Part shown: piece by piece, positions 13,342 to 33,402 of the stretch
Layout of the letters: the number at the start of each line of letters is the position of its first letter
Position numbering within the stretch: position 1 is the first letter of the stretch
From: Flaccisagitta enflata
Taxonomy: Eukaryota; Chaetognatha; Sagittoidea; Aphragmophora
DNA length: 64,000 nucleotides
NCBI GenBank assembly: GCA_965153355.1
Contig: OZ231126.1
Location: 44,702,001-44,766,000 of the forward strand
Direction: 5' to 3'
Made by a program: the position numbers and the translations under genes
Notes under the pieces: generated by a model
What the model was told of the DNA's origin: nothing
The model's input: only the letters and a program-made list of their open reading frames with translations
Databases searched by the model: none

Positions 13342-13951
13342 CTATCTAGCTCAAAAGTATAGACACAAGATGAGCATTAATTGATTTATCTAATAAATAA
13401 TACATAATAAAATTCTGGAATATGTTTAGTATTTAGTGTGTCCATTCTGGGCATTAACATCAACTTTCATACGCCTCAGTATGCTTTTGTAGAGAGATTT
13501 GTGGTAAGTTGGTGAGATCTTCCCCCAATTTTTAGAGCAATTTTAACCTTGACAATTTCAACCCTGCAGCTGATATTGTGTATTCTATGTTTTGAAGCTG
13601 CTTTATTTGAGACCAAAGCAATGCAATGAGAGTTACATAAGGGCTGTGTCCAAGCCAACCATCAAAAAGGTTTACACCCTGTTTCATTTGTCATTGCCTT
13701 GTCATAGCGACAAATTATGCTGGAGCGCTATTATCCATCAACTAACTGCAATTTTTTGTTATTTTTGATTTGGAGTAGCAATCTTGTTTTGTCTGTCATT
13801 TCTAAACGCTTCAACTTAGAGAAACGCGGTTGGTGCCATTCAATCAGAAACTCGATCTAGTTTTTGAATCTTACTGATTTTTCTATCAATTTTTTATTTT
13901 AAGCAGAGATATTGCCTAAAACGCTTGTGTCTATACTTATGAGCTAGATAG
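13342..13951 (-). mobile_element. Tc1-like deletion derivative, 610 bp, with TIRs and TA target duplication
   Basis: The ends CTATCTAGCTCA and TGAGCTAGATAG are inverted, and the similarity extends over about 28 bp through GTATAGACACAAG. TA flanks both ends (13340-13341, 13952-13953). The transposase remnant is on the minus strand. The TIR differs from the 2689 element, so this is a separate family. Confidence 0.87.
13426..13533 (-). pseudogene. Tc1-like transposase C-terminal remnant
   Basis: The minus strand reads KNWGKISPTYHKSLYKSILR, then RMKVDVNAQNGHTKY and TAA (13426-13428). This is the typical Tc1-family end (SMPRR...GGHTKY). The rest of the transposase is deleted or too degraded to read. 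Confidence 0.85.
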
Positions 13952-14196
13952 TACAAAGCACTTCAATTATTTTCCTTTCAAACAAACTTTTCTTTGCCTT
14001 TGAGAAGCTTCTCCGACAAAATCGTTATCTTGTTTCTTCTCTCCGTTTTAACCAACTTTTCACAGTTTGCTCCTTTAACGGGCTGCCAGAATACCATTTG
14101 ATTGCTTGGGGGAGATGAACCAGCAAAAAAATAGGTGGAGTAAGCGAAAGTAAGAGCTCAGAGGCACATATCTTTTGTTGCGTATGTAACCCCGGT

Positions 14197-14510
<314 letters not shown>

Positions 14511-14557
14511 GTTGTTTTGTTATTTTCTGAGTGGGTTAAGCTGCAACGAAATTGCAC

Positions 14558-15221
14558 AAAACAAGGCCAGATTCACGGCTACCCCAGTCGTGTGCGGGTC
14601 GGCAGGGTGGAAAGGGGTGGTTTGGGGGTGCTGGAGTTGCGATAGGTAATTTTACTTGATAGGTGGTGATTTAGAGCTATTTTGTGGGTGGAAAGGGGTG
14701 GTTTGGGGGTGCTGGAGTTGCGATAGGTAATTTTACTTGATAGGTGGTGATTTAGAGCTTTTTTGTGGGTGGAAAGGGGTGGTTTGGGGGTGCTGGAGTT
14801 GCGATAGGTAATTTTACTTGATAGGTGGTGATTTAGAGCTATTGTGTGGGTGGAAAGGGGTGGTTTGGGGGTGCTGGAGTTGCGATAGGTAATTTTACTT
14901 GATAGGTGGTGATTTAGAGCTATTGTGTGGGTGGAAAGGGGTGGTTTTGGGGTGCTGGAGTTGCGATAGGTAATTTTACTTGATAGGTGGTGATTTAGAG
15001 CTATTGTGGGTAGTGATTGAGAAGGTCACTCGCGCATTTGGGCAGGGGTAGTGAGCTCGAAAAGCTCATAAATACCAATAAAGTAAAACTAAAAAGAGGA
15101 CCAACGGACCGACCGACAAACTGACAAACCAACCAACCGACCGACCAATGAACGGACCGACATACGAACGAACGGACATACCATAGCGAGGTGTATAGTC
15201 GCTTAGCACGCGACTAAAAAT
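14558..15221 (+). mobile_element. Hairpin-ended element, copy 5, enlarged by an internal minisatellite
   Basis: Starts ACAAGGCCAGATTCACGGCT with 5' motif GTCGTGTGC and ends GTCGCTTAGCACGCGACTAAAA. Motif and 3' arm match at 8 of 9 positions. The core holds five 80-82 bp tandem units (14605-15010), then TGGGCAGGGG and a (GACC)n region. Confidence 0.8.
14605..15010 (+). repeat. Minisatellite, five units of 80-82 bp
   Basis: Units start at about 14605, 14685, 14767, 14848 and 14929 with GGGTGGAAAGGGGTGGTTT and are nearly identical. It lies inside hairpin-ended element copy 5. Period and similarity can be read directly. No coding potential. Confidence 0.92.
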
Positions 15222-15229
15222 GAAAAAAA

Positions 15230-15322
<93 letters not shown>

Positions 15323-15429
15323 AAAAAAAAACAAAGAAACAAAGAAACAAAGAAACAAAGAAACAAAGAAACAACGAAACAACGAAACAACGAAACAACG
15401 AAACAAAGAAAGAAGGAAAGAAAATAAAT

Positions 15430-15517
<88 letters not shown>

Positions 15518-15520
15518 AAC
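15221..15520. repeat. (GAAA)n tract with an (ACAAAG)n/(ACAACG)n centre
   Basis: Pure (GAAA)n on both sides of a roughly 75-bp A-rich variant. It directly follows element copy 5. Confidence 0.93.
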
Positions 15521-15960
15521 GTACAAAATTAAAAAAGAAAGAAAAGCAGAAATGAAGAAAGAACTGCGCAACAAAATCGTGAATTGAATGTAAGAGTATC
15601 GAGGCGGGTTTTTTCGACGTTCGCTCAAAACGCCTCCTGGCATTGAGTCGCCGGTTTGAACACCGCGTGACCGCCGCGCCTCCTCATTGCCCGCTCATTG
15701 CCTCCTCACCTCCTTACCGCAATACCATCGCAACATCTGCTCATTGCTTACCGCATTACCACCACCGCGCCTCCTCATTGCCTGTTTATTGCCTCCTCAC
15801 CTCGCAATATCACCGCAACATCCGCTCATTGCCTGCATGTATTGCCACCCTCCGGCTTTGTCCCTCAATACCAACAACATACAGTACCATAGGAGCAATG
15901 AGAACCTCAGATGGAGGGTCATTTCCTGCTTCAGTATTCTAATGAAGTAGCTTCAATTAT

Positions 15961-16241
15961 GGTTTTTCTGAAAGCTGATGAGCAAGAGCTTTAAGTGAAT
16001 ATAGTTTTATTCCTCTAGCTCGAACTGTTGACCAAAAAGAAAAAAAGTGCAGCACCACTCGGACTTTGAACCTGTGACACTGAAGAGAGAGAAATTTACT
16101 TTCTCAAGTTCACCACTCTATCTATAGAGCTATCGCGCCACATGCAATTTAAAGATATCAATTGGCGGATTTCCTTTGAATCACTTGGTTTGGAATTTTG
16201 TGTTCACTCAATACCTTGGACCATCAGCTTTCAGAAAAACC
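15961..16241. mobile_element. Element with 20-bp perfect inverted ends enclosing a tRNA-like sequence
   Basis: GGTTTTTCTGAAAGCTGATG at 15961-15980 is perfectly inverted at 16222-16241. Between them, on the minus strand, lies a tRNA-like segment. Could be a SINE-like or MITE-like unit. Confidence 0.6.
16048..16139 (-). other. tRNA-like sequence (decayed or SINE head)
   Basis: The minus strand starts GGCGCGATAGCTCTATAGAT with an A-box-like TAGCTCTATAGATAGAGTGG. About 50 nt later comes a B-box-like GGTTCAAAGTCC. The D-arm can fold, but acceptor and T stems pair poorly, so it is not a functional tRNA. Confidence 0.45.
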
Positions 16242-17148
16242 AAAGCTTTAGGTTCTTCCTTTAACTAGTGAGAATATAGAGGGCCCTCTTTCTACTGCTC
16301 TTATTGCTCCCATCGTACTGTACCTGCTCATTACTTCCCCACCTTCTAGTCTTATACCGTACCTCTTCATTGTTTTTTATTACTACCACTTAACTTCGTT
16401 TTGACCATTGTCGCATCCCCTTTAATGGCACCTCACCAAACGCATAACCACCATCAAACCTCCTCATCTCTTTGCCACAGCCAATGTCATCACATATTTT
16501 CATCTTCTTTTAACAAAAATGCACGCGTGCAACTTTTATTCAATTGGTTTCAATCGAAGACCATCCATTTTCCCTATATTACCATAATGTCTTTATAGGA
16601 TCTATCGCTGCCGCAACCGCACCTCTTCAAGCTCCCCATCAACGTTCCACAGCAACTCACAGTGACTACAGGGCACTGCTACCCCCTTCAGCTTGTGACA
16701 TATCACTTTTGCATGTCTCTCGTTCAGGTCCAATCAATTTTGACCTGGAACATGACCCAGTCATTTTACGTTTTTCTCTGTCTTGGTATAACTCGGGTAG
16801 ATAATGATCATCTCCAGTCTTATTCAAATGAATTCTAATTACCGAGAGTCACCCCAATCTCACATCCGCAGTTGCCTCATACATTTTCTAATACCACCTC
16901 ACCAACAACCCCTCCCCCCCGCCCCCGACATCTCTTCCCAAGACATCTCCCCCCCTCCCCACATTGACATCTCCGCCCCCCCCCCCGTCTCTGCTCTCTC
17001 TCAATATACGCGTACCGCCATTCTTTATGTAGCCGAGTTGGTCGGAGAATCAAAGGTTGATTGAATCATTTACAAGATGTTCGGGGTTCTAAGAAGCCGC
17101 TTTGACCCCGGAGACCGCCGCGGACCCGAAGGCCGAGCCTCCTGTGGG

Positions 17149-17195
<47 letters not shown>

Positions 17196-17208
17196 CCATC
17201 GAATACTT

Positions 17209-22295
<5,087 letters not shown>

Positions 22296-22298
<3 letters not shown>

Positions 22299-22572
22299 TA
22301 AAAACCCCCATTTCTGCGGCTGCCCACGGGGCAGGCAGAGGCAGGCGCTCTTTCTCTCCATCTCTTTTCTCTCAGGCGTTCGAAGGCTCGCGCTTTGCGC
22401 GGTTACATCATGAATGTTAATGAGAACGACGTTTGCCGGTCCGTCGGTCCGTCGGCCGGATGAAATGACCGGCCCCGGCCCGATCACCGGCTCTACGCCG
22501 ACGAGAAGCGTCTCGAGCGCCCTTTGCTCGACTAGCGGTTTATATCCGAAACTTATTTTCTTTCTTTTCTTT

Positions 22573-22608
<36 letters not shown>

Positions 22609-23286
22609 ACTCTCAAAACTATAAAGAGAGTAGAAAGCGTGAAGAAATAAAAGATCAGCAATGGAGTTTTGAACAAATTAGATTCTTGAAGAAAACCAAG
22701 TAAAAAAATTGAGAAGAAATTATTGCTTTCGGAAAAAAAACAAAAAAAAAAAAAAAAAAAACAATTACAAAAAACCGGAAGAAAAATTCTTTGCTTGATT
22801 ATGAAGGCCAAAGCGTCATCCACTCTTCCTTCCAGGCTTCCGGCGGCATGCTAAATCCCGCGCCACGCTCAATCCCGCGCCACGCTCCATCCCGCACCAC
22901 GCTCAATCCCGCGCCATTCCTGCGACATGCTCAATCCGTTGCGCTTCCATCCTGCCCTTAAAATCACTCACGGGAAAAAGAAGAAGGATACGCTAAAAAA
23001 AAAAGGGAGAGAGTAATTAATTGCCTTGTTGATGGAATAATGGGATAAAAGAGATGACGTGACGTCACGCATCTACGCCAAAGATACAATGACAGATGGC
23101 GACGATAAAGAAGACGATGACAATTTACGTATAAACGCTTTTCATCGAGCAACGTTTTTCATTGAGCAACAACGTCGATAACAAACAAGGAAAACGCTAG
23201 ATGATGACGATTATGAAAAAGTGGAAGATGAAGTTGACATTATCAAAGACGAGGACGACAAAGACAATGGATACGTGATTACCTAT
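22296..23286. other. GC-richer unassigned segment
   Basis: 22300-22540 is clearly more GC-rich (GGCCCCGGCCCGATCACCGG) than its surroundings and lies at the end of the tandem duplication. It is followed by (CT)n at 22577, the minisatellite at 22851 and GACGA-rich DNA. No ORF is convincing. Confidence 0.45.
22851..22945. repeat. Minisatellite of about 18-20 bp units
   Basis: AATCCCGCGCCACGCTC repeats about five times with variants (CATCCCGCACCACGCTC). Confidence 0.75.
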
Positions 23287-23662
23287 TAAACGGCACCCCA
23301 GTCGCGGATGGTTTGGCAGAAACGGTAACGCAAAAACCGCTCGCAATCGAACAAGCCCGACCGGGCAACGATGCGCCCGGGCTGTGTCTCAGCGTGTATT
23401 GATCATGTGACATATGTATGGAGAGACAGATGGACGAACAGACGGGTGTAACGACTCTCAAAACATGTTGGTTGATCATTTGTTTCAGTGTAGGATCTCA
23501 CCGTGGCCAAAAACAGCCGAGAAACGCGGTTTTTGCACAGGCGTAACGGACGGAGCGACGGACGGACCGACGGACGGACGGATCGACGGACGAACCGACG
23601 GACGGACCGCCGGACGGAAAGACCCTCTTATAGAGATGCGTTCCTGACGGACGCATCTAACA
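23287..23662 (+). mobile_element. Diverged hairpin-ended element (possible)
   Basis: ACCCCAGTCGCGGATGG near the left end, a (GACG)n run at 23550-23620, then CTCTTATAGAGATGCGTTCCTGACGGACGCATCTAA. The last part is a GATGCGTCC-type hairpin in the same position as in other copies. The left and right parts may be separate insertions. Confidence 0.4.
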
Positions 23663-23970
23663 ATGCGACCGTCCGACACAGTAAGTCTGAAAATGACACC
23701 GAACCCGATAACGACGATGACAATGAAGACAACGCCGACAACGAAAATGACGGCGACGACCACGAAAATGAGACTGTGATGGCGCTTTTGACGGGATATT
23801 TCGACGGCATCGCGTCTCCATGATGACGATTATGGGTGTCACACGTGGCTTAACGAGGACACCATAGAATCGGGGTCAGCACGGGGTCAAAAAAAGAAGA
23901 AGAAGGGCTGAGGATCCAAATGCCTCACTCCCCAATCCGACGGCTAGTGACGAAGATCACCCCTTGTTAA

Positions 23971-24611
<641 letters not shown>

Positions 24612-25033
24612 CAACACATTACACACACATGATGTTATTGCTGTTGTAATTTTCGTTGTTATCGTTATAACTTCTTTTGGCAAAAGGCAGTCGATATGTC
24701 ATACGCCCTGCGTCGTGTCGTGTAACACCCGCAATAGACGTCAGGGATCCTTTAACTGTATATAGGCGTAGCTCCCATTCGAGTAATATTCAAAAAGATT
24801 AAGACCAGGAATTGATCGTGACTGTTCGTGACTGATCGTCATGTGTGGAAATCGATGTTTTTTAGAAGCCAAAGAATTTTTCGTAATTCGACGAATTACA
24901 TCATACTTTTCGAGGCTTTTGCCTTTGTTACTTACTATTTAATAAAAATACGAATGACATAAAAAAGTTTACTTTCGAGGTAATCAAAGCTTTAGATCTA
25001 GAAAATGGATTTCTTTTTTCTGAAGGCAGTAGA

Positions 25034-25211
25034 GTTGTTGAACATTTCGGACGATATGCAAATTAGGATGTCATGCGATGAATTTGACAGTGACAACTGC
25101 AACTGGGGGCACAATGCGTTCTGTTGTTGAACATTTCGTACAATATGAAAATTAGGATGTCATGCGATGAATTTAACAGTGACAACTGCAACTGGGGGCA
25201 CAATACGTTCT
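25034..25211 (+). repeat. Two tandem 89-bp units
   Basis: GTTGTTGAACATTTCG...GGGGGCACAATRCGTTCTGT occurs at 25034 and again at 25123 with few substitutions. Confidence 0.88.
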
Positions 25212-25245
25212 GTGTTTTATTAACACTGTTGTTGTTTTTTTGATT

Positions 25246-25333
25246 TTGTTTTTGTTTTTGTTTTTGTTTTTGTTTTTGTTTTTGTTTTTGTTTTTGTTTT
25301 TGTTTTTGTTTTTGTTTTTGTTTTTGTTTTTGT
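25246..25333. repeat. (GTTTTT)n microsatellite
   Basis: About 15 hexamer units, flanked by GTTGTT on both sides. Confidence 0.95.
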
Positions 25334-25405
25334 TGTTGATTTTGTTGTTGTCGCTGCTGTCGCAACCACAGCACGACGTAAAACCGGAATGGACGAGAAG
25401 AAATA

Positions 25406-25540
25406 CGGGGCCGGATAGTGGATACACGGCTTGCCTATTCGTGTGTGGGTGGGCACTGGACAGGTGCGGTGATGAAATTGACAATTGGCAATTGGGCAGG
25501 AGCAATGATGCAAAAACCGACCCAAGAATACCGGACTAAC
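25406..25540 (+). mobile_element. Hairpin-ended element, 5' part only
   Basis: GGGGCCGGATAGTGGATACACGGC, then GTGTGTGGGTGGGCACTGG and ATTGGGCAGGAGCAATGATGCAAAAACCGAC, as in the copies at 39860 and 41128. The 3' hairpin is absent. Confidence 0.55.
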
Positions 25541-25769
25541 ATAATGTGTTAAAGATTCGCGCAGCATGCAACTGAAAACGGCCGAAAGCCACCAAATGAA
25601 AACTTTCGACAATTAGCTAGGAAAAAAAGCCATGTTTCCCCTTCCAGAAAAATCACCTCAAACCTAATTTTGTGTCATTTGTTTGATCGCCGTCCGGGTC
25701 AAAGGTCAACCCTCAAATAGGATGTCTAATGCGCCATCTCTATTCTCATTTACATCCGCCCACACGAGT

Positions 25770-25770
<1 letters not shown>

Positions 25771-25857
<87 letters not shown>

Positions 25858-25878
25858 GAGAGAGAGAGAGAGAGAGAG
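25771..25878. repeat. (GA)n microsatellite
   Basis: About 108 bp with one GTGA interruption. Confidence 0.95.
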
Positions 25879-26002
25879 GGGAAAAAAAGTAGCCGGGATA
25901 AAGGAAGATGAATAATTGTTGATGAGGATTGTTGGTGTCCATTGAAATGACCACTAGGACTTAGATCGCCAATTCGTAGAATCGGGGCAAAAGGCAGGAG
26001 AA

Positions 26003-26175
26003 ACATGGCCAGATATAGGACCAATAAGCAGTTGCCTGTGTTTGGGCCGCGGGGGGAAGGGGGGTGATGCTCACAAATTATCGTTTCGGCCAATTTAGCG
26101 TTACGGATGGACTGCCCCACCCTACTTTCCTAGGAAATCTCTTATATATAGAGTTGCTTAGCAAGCGACTGGAAA
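26003..26175 (+). mobile_element. Hairpin-ended element, diverged copy upstream of the LINE
   Basis: ACATGGCCAGATATAGGACC at the start and TATAGAGTTGCTTAGCAAGCGACT at the end. The terminal hairpin GTTGCT/AGCGAC is weakened. The 5' motif no longer matches the 3' arm well, consistent with decay. Confidence 0.6.
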
Positions 26176-26394
26176 GGATGGATAAATGGAGGGACCAACC
26201 GACGGACCGATACCCCATTGGTTATTGTACAGATTGAGAAATACCAGAAGCTTAGCAAGAATTCACCACGAAATACGGCTAAAATATTTCTTCTACTCAG
26301 CTTTCATCTCACCGTCACACTTGATCATTCTTGTCTCGACACAGATACCCAGGCCATTTTTCCTCGTAACGGTGGTCAATGTCAGATTATCTCT

Positions 26395-26444
<50 letters not shown>

Positions 26445-26485
26445 GACCACGTGTTTTCGTGTCTTTGTATTCCTACATCGTCAAA

Positions 26486-28381
26486 ATGCCTAACTCGATC
26501 AAAAGCCTCCTCACTACACACCCATACAGCCTTAAGGACTGTCTCGAACATGTATGCTCTAAACTCAAACTCCCAACCGACGGTACTGTAAAAAATCTGC
26601 GAAAGCGTATCCTCACACATGTAAAAGAAAACGAAGAATCGGAGGAGAAAGTTAGAAGGATTTCAATGAGCTATAAAATAAAACATCCAAAATCTCCTAC
26701 GCAAAGGCATCTACGAACTGAACCAACGCCATATCCACTGTCTCCATTGGTCAGGGTTGGGAACAAGACGCAACCAAAAAACATTCCTACTGGCCCACAA
26801 AATGCAGCTACCCAAAACCCATTGTTTAGCCAGTCATTTTCACAGCCATTTTCACAGCCTAACCTATTTGATGACACGCAAACAAGTGAACGAAGACTAA
26901 GCATTGCCGAAGTCACCAAAGAAATCGATGAGCTTACGGAAATTTTAGAACTTGAAGGAATTGCCGACAAATTGATAAGAAATAAAGAAACCAAAGACGA
27001 CGACAACGACGAAGAAGACGACGACGAAGAAGATGATGATTCTGACGATAATGAAGAAGACTCAGAGGATGACGTTTTCCATGCCACAGAGAATGCCAGA
27101 AGTCGCAAGGTGCAACCTCCATTCACACATCTTGAGCAAACATTCTGGTATGATAATGGCCCAAAAGACGATATGATTGAAATGATGGATAAAAAGTTAC
27201 AATCAATACAGGACCATTGTGACCAATCAATCAAACTCCAAGCCGAAAAACATGACCGAGACATAAAACAAATTGAGGAAAAATTAGACAAGGCTAACGC
27301 TCACATTCAAAGCCTCAATGACGAATACCACGAAAGAGTGAAAAATCTATATGAAACTATTTCAAACCTCTCAGATGAAGTTAAGAAACTTCGCGAAAAA
27401 CGACCAAGTCTTATCTCAAACCCTGCCATCTCAAATGATACGCTAGAGACTGAAGTTCTACCATCTCATACTCCCATATCTTCTGACATACTCCCAGCAA
27501 CTACGCCCTCAAAAGAAGCTACACCTTTACAAGCTCTACCCACAAAGAATCTTCCTGAAGCCCCACACACAAGCGAAATCCACCACCCAGTTACTTTGCC
27601 CACAAGAGATGACACAAGTGATGTAACTTCCCCTAAAACACTCCCAGCAACAATAGACGTACCCACACCCAATTCACCAATAAACATCCAAGAAGAGTCA
27701 GCGAATATAAGGGTAATATCTCAGACAACAAAATCTGTCCCCGACACCCAGCCTGATATTATCATCGTTGCTGACTCTAACGGCAAGCACTTGGACCCAA
27801 AACTTATTCACGATACAAAGAAGGTATCGATTGAAAGAAAGCCTTACCTAGTGCATGCCATTCCAGAACACAATGATCCTCAAAAAGTTACAGATATTGT
27901 TGTGCTAACAGGTATCAACGACCTTAGATATGACCCAATACCAGTCGTCATCAACAGACTAGACAACACTTGTCGCCAATATCAGAAAAAGTTCCCCAAC
28001 GCCAAAATACATATAGGTAGTATCGCACCCGCTAATCCTACATGCATACAGTACAATGCCCACCTTGAAAACCTTGCCAACAAACGTGGGGTGCCATTTA
28101 TCTCCACAGCGGAGATGTTCGATGAGAGGGGAAATGTAAAACCAGGCTTAGTTAAGATAAATGACGTTCACTACACTCCAAAAGGCATAATTCCACTGGC
28201 AAGACAAATCAAAAGAAGTCTATATGGATACAGAAGGACAACCACTCAAGCAAGCCATATCCCCCCACTTGGCCCTCTACCAATGCATCAACGTCACACA
28301 CAGCATGACATCGACCCAAACCAAGTCCAGGTTTTGAGAAATATCGTCAACATGGCACTCGCATTCCTTCCAAACCAATGA
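26486..28381 (+). CDS. LINE ORF1 protein: SAP-like N-terminus, acidic region, coiled coil, SGNH-hydrolase-like domain
   Basis: A 631-aa protein from the ATG at 26486 (context TCAAAATGC). The open frame runs further upstream, but that part is translated (CT)n and is rejected. Residues 16-47 resemble a SAP DNA-binding helix pair (SLKDCLEHVCSKLKLPTDG). A strongly acidic run follows (DDDNDEEDDDEEDDD), then a heptad-like helix likely to oligomerise (KLQSIQDHCDQSIKLQAEKH onward) and a Pro/Thr/Ser-rich stretch. Residues 423-585 look like an SGNH esterase: IIIVADSN (block I serine S431), TGIND (476-479), and NDVH (559-562) where DxxH is expected. In LINEs such ORF1 proteins bind the RNA; the esterase role is not settled. 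The altered last block may affect catalysis. Confidence 0.82.
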   Translation: MPNSIKSLLTTHPYSLKDCLEHVCSKLKLPTDGTVKNLRKRILTHVKENEESEEKVRRISMSYKIKHPKSPTQRHLRTEPTPYPLSPLVRVGNKTQPKNIPTGPQNAATQNPLFSQSFSQPFSQPNLFDDTQTSERRLSIAEVTKEIDELTEILELEGIADKLIRNKETKDDDNDEEDDDEEDDDSDDNEEDSEDDVFHATENARSRKVQPPFTHLEQTFWYDNGPKDDMIEMMDKKLQSIQDHCDQSIKLQAEKHDRDIKQIEEKLDKANAHIQSLNDEYHERVKNLYETISNLSDEVKKLREKRPSLISNPAISNDTLETEVLPSHTPISSDILPATTPSKEATPLQALPTKNLPEAPHTSEIHHPVTLPTRDDTSDVTSPKTLPATIDVPTPNSPINIQEESANIRVISQTTKSVPDTQPDIIIVADSNGKHLDPKLIHDTKKVSIERKPYLVHAIPEHNDPQKVTDIVVLTGINDLRYDPIPVVINRLDNTCRQYQKKFPNAKIHIGSIAPANPTCIQYNAHLENLANKRGVPFISTAEMFDERGNVKPGLVKINDVHYTPKGIIPLARQIKRSLYGYRRTTTQASHIPPLGPLPMHQRHTQHDIDPNQVQVLRNIVNMALAFLPNQ

Positions 28382-28399
28382 TGGTTACCCAAATCCCAC

Positions 28400-32464
<4,065 letters not shown>

Positions 32465-32501
32465 TTGCTCGCTTTTGTTCATATTACCGATGTTTTTGGT
32501 C

Positions 32502-32534
<33 letters not shown>

Positions 32535-32759
32535 ATGACATGTGATAGGGGTTTTCTATCCAAGTGGGATTTGATATAATTCATGGGCAATGGCAAACAT
32601 AAGCTGGCCCTTGTACGCTTAACTGTGTAAATTCTTGTAGATTTATTTATTGGAGGGTAAATGTGTACAGAAACTGTAGAATAGATTAAAAAATGTGATG
32701 GAAATCATGTCCTTGTACTACCTATTGTACAAAAGTGTCATCGCTTTATTGGACATTAT

Positions 32760-32784
32760 AAATCAAATCAAATCAAATCAAATC
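32760..32784 (+). repeat. LINE 3' terminal pentamer repeat (AAATC)5
   Basis: Five tandem AAATC units directly follow ATTGGACATTAT. Short tandem tails of this type mark the 3' end of many LINEs and are used in priming. The tail is followed by (CT)n. Confidence 0.8.
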
Positions 32785-32880
32785 TCTCTCTCTCTCTCCT
32801 CATGTTTTAATGTTTCAAAAAGAAATTCATGACAGATGAAATTTAAGAGAGATTTTGGGACTTGGGAGTAATGCAAGGGA

Positions 32881-32882
<2 letters not shown>

Positions 32883-32926
<44 letters not shown>

Positions 32927-32937
32927 GAGATAGAGAT

Positions 32938-33012
<75 letters not shown>
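32883..33012. repeat. (GA)n microsatellite
   Basis: About 130 bp with GACA and GATA interruptions. Confidence 0.95.
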
Positions 33013-33017
<5 letters not shown>

Positions 33018-33054
33018 AGAGAGAAAGAATTTATGTTCTACAGCTGAAAACGTA

Positions 33055-33240
33055 CCTAATGGTGATAAAAATTTACCTAAAATGACTCAGAATGACTTAG
33101 AATGAATTAGTATACCCTTAAATGACTTATAATGAAATAAAATTGATAATAAAGTAAAAGTGTGACGGACCAACTGACAGAGCGAGTCGACCGACCGACC
33201 AACGGACAGACGGACGGACAAAGCGTGGTATAGACTCTAT
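33055..33240 (+). mobile_element. Hairpin-ended element, decayed 3' part
   Basis: Degenerate AAATGACTTA units, then AAGTGTGACGGACC, (GACC)n, GACAAAGCGTGGTATAGACTC. The body matches copy 15 (44762-44988), but no terminal hairpin remains. Confidence 0.5.
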
Positions 33241-33402
33241 GAATATCACTGGAAGGCACTGGGAGCGAAATGATTTTTGCCGTTTTTGAAGGTAGGGTTA
33301 GTGCATGACGCAATAAGTAAACATTTATCTGTGGGTAAGAATCAACTCATTTTAAAGCAGGCCATGGGCTTGATCAACGTAAATCCAAAGATTTTTACAT
33401 GA

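Larger units (their letters stand above)
15640..16990. other. C-rich degenerate repeats (CTCATTGCC type)
   Basis: 15655-15850 and 16270-16990 contain loosely repeated CCTCCTCATTGCC and CACCTCACC motifs. No gene-like ORF is convincing. The tRNA-like element lies between the two parts. Confidence 0.5.

Noticed and set aside
14605-15010. CRISPR-like array
   Set aside because: Units are directly abutting 81-bp minisatellite repeats without spacers, in a eukaryotic genome.
16048-16139. Functional tRNA gene
   Set aside because: Acceptor and T stems do not pair; only the A- and B-box-like motifs remain.
22414-22540. GC-rich segment as a possible CpG-island promoter
   Set aside because: No transcript-like ORF or core promoter motif nearby; composition alone is not enough.
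26186-26485. Upstream extension of LINE ORF1 by 100 residues
   Set aside because: The extension encodes a translated (CT)n tract and unique sequence without similarity; the ATG at 26486 has a good context and begins the SAP-like region.
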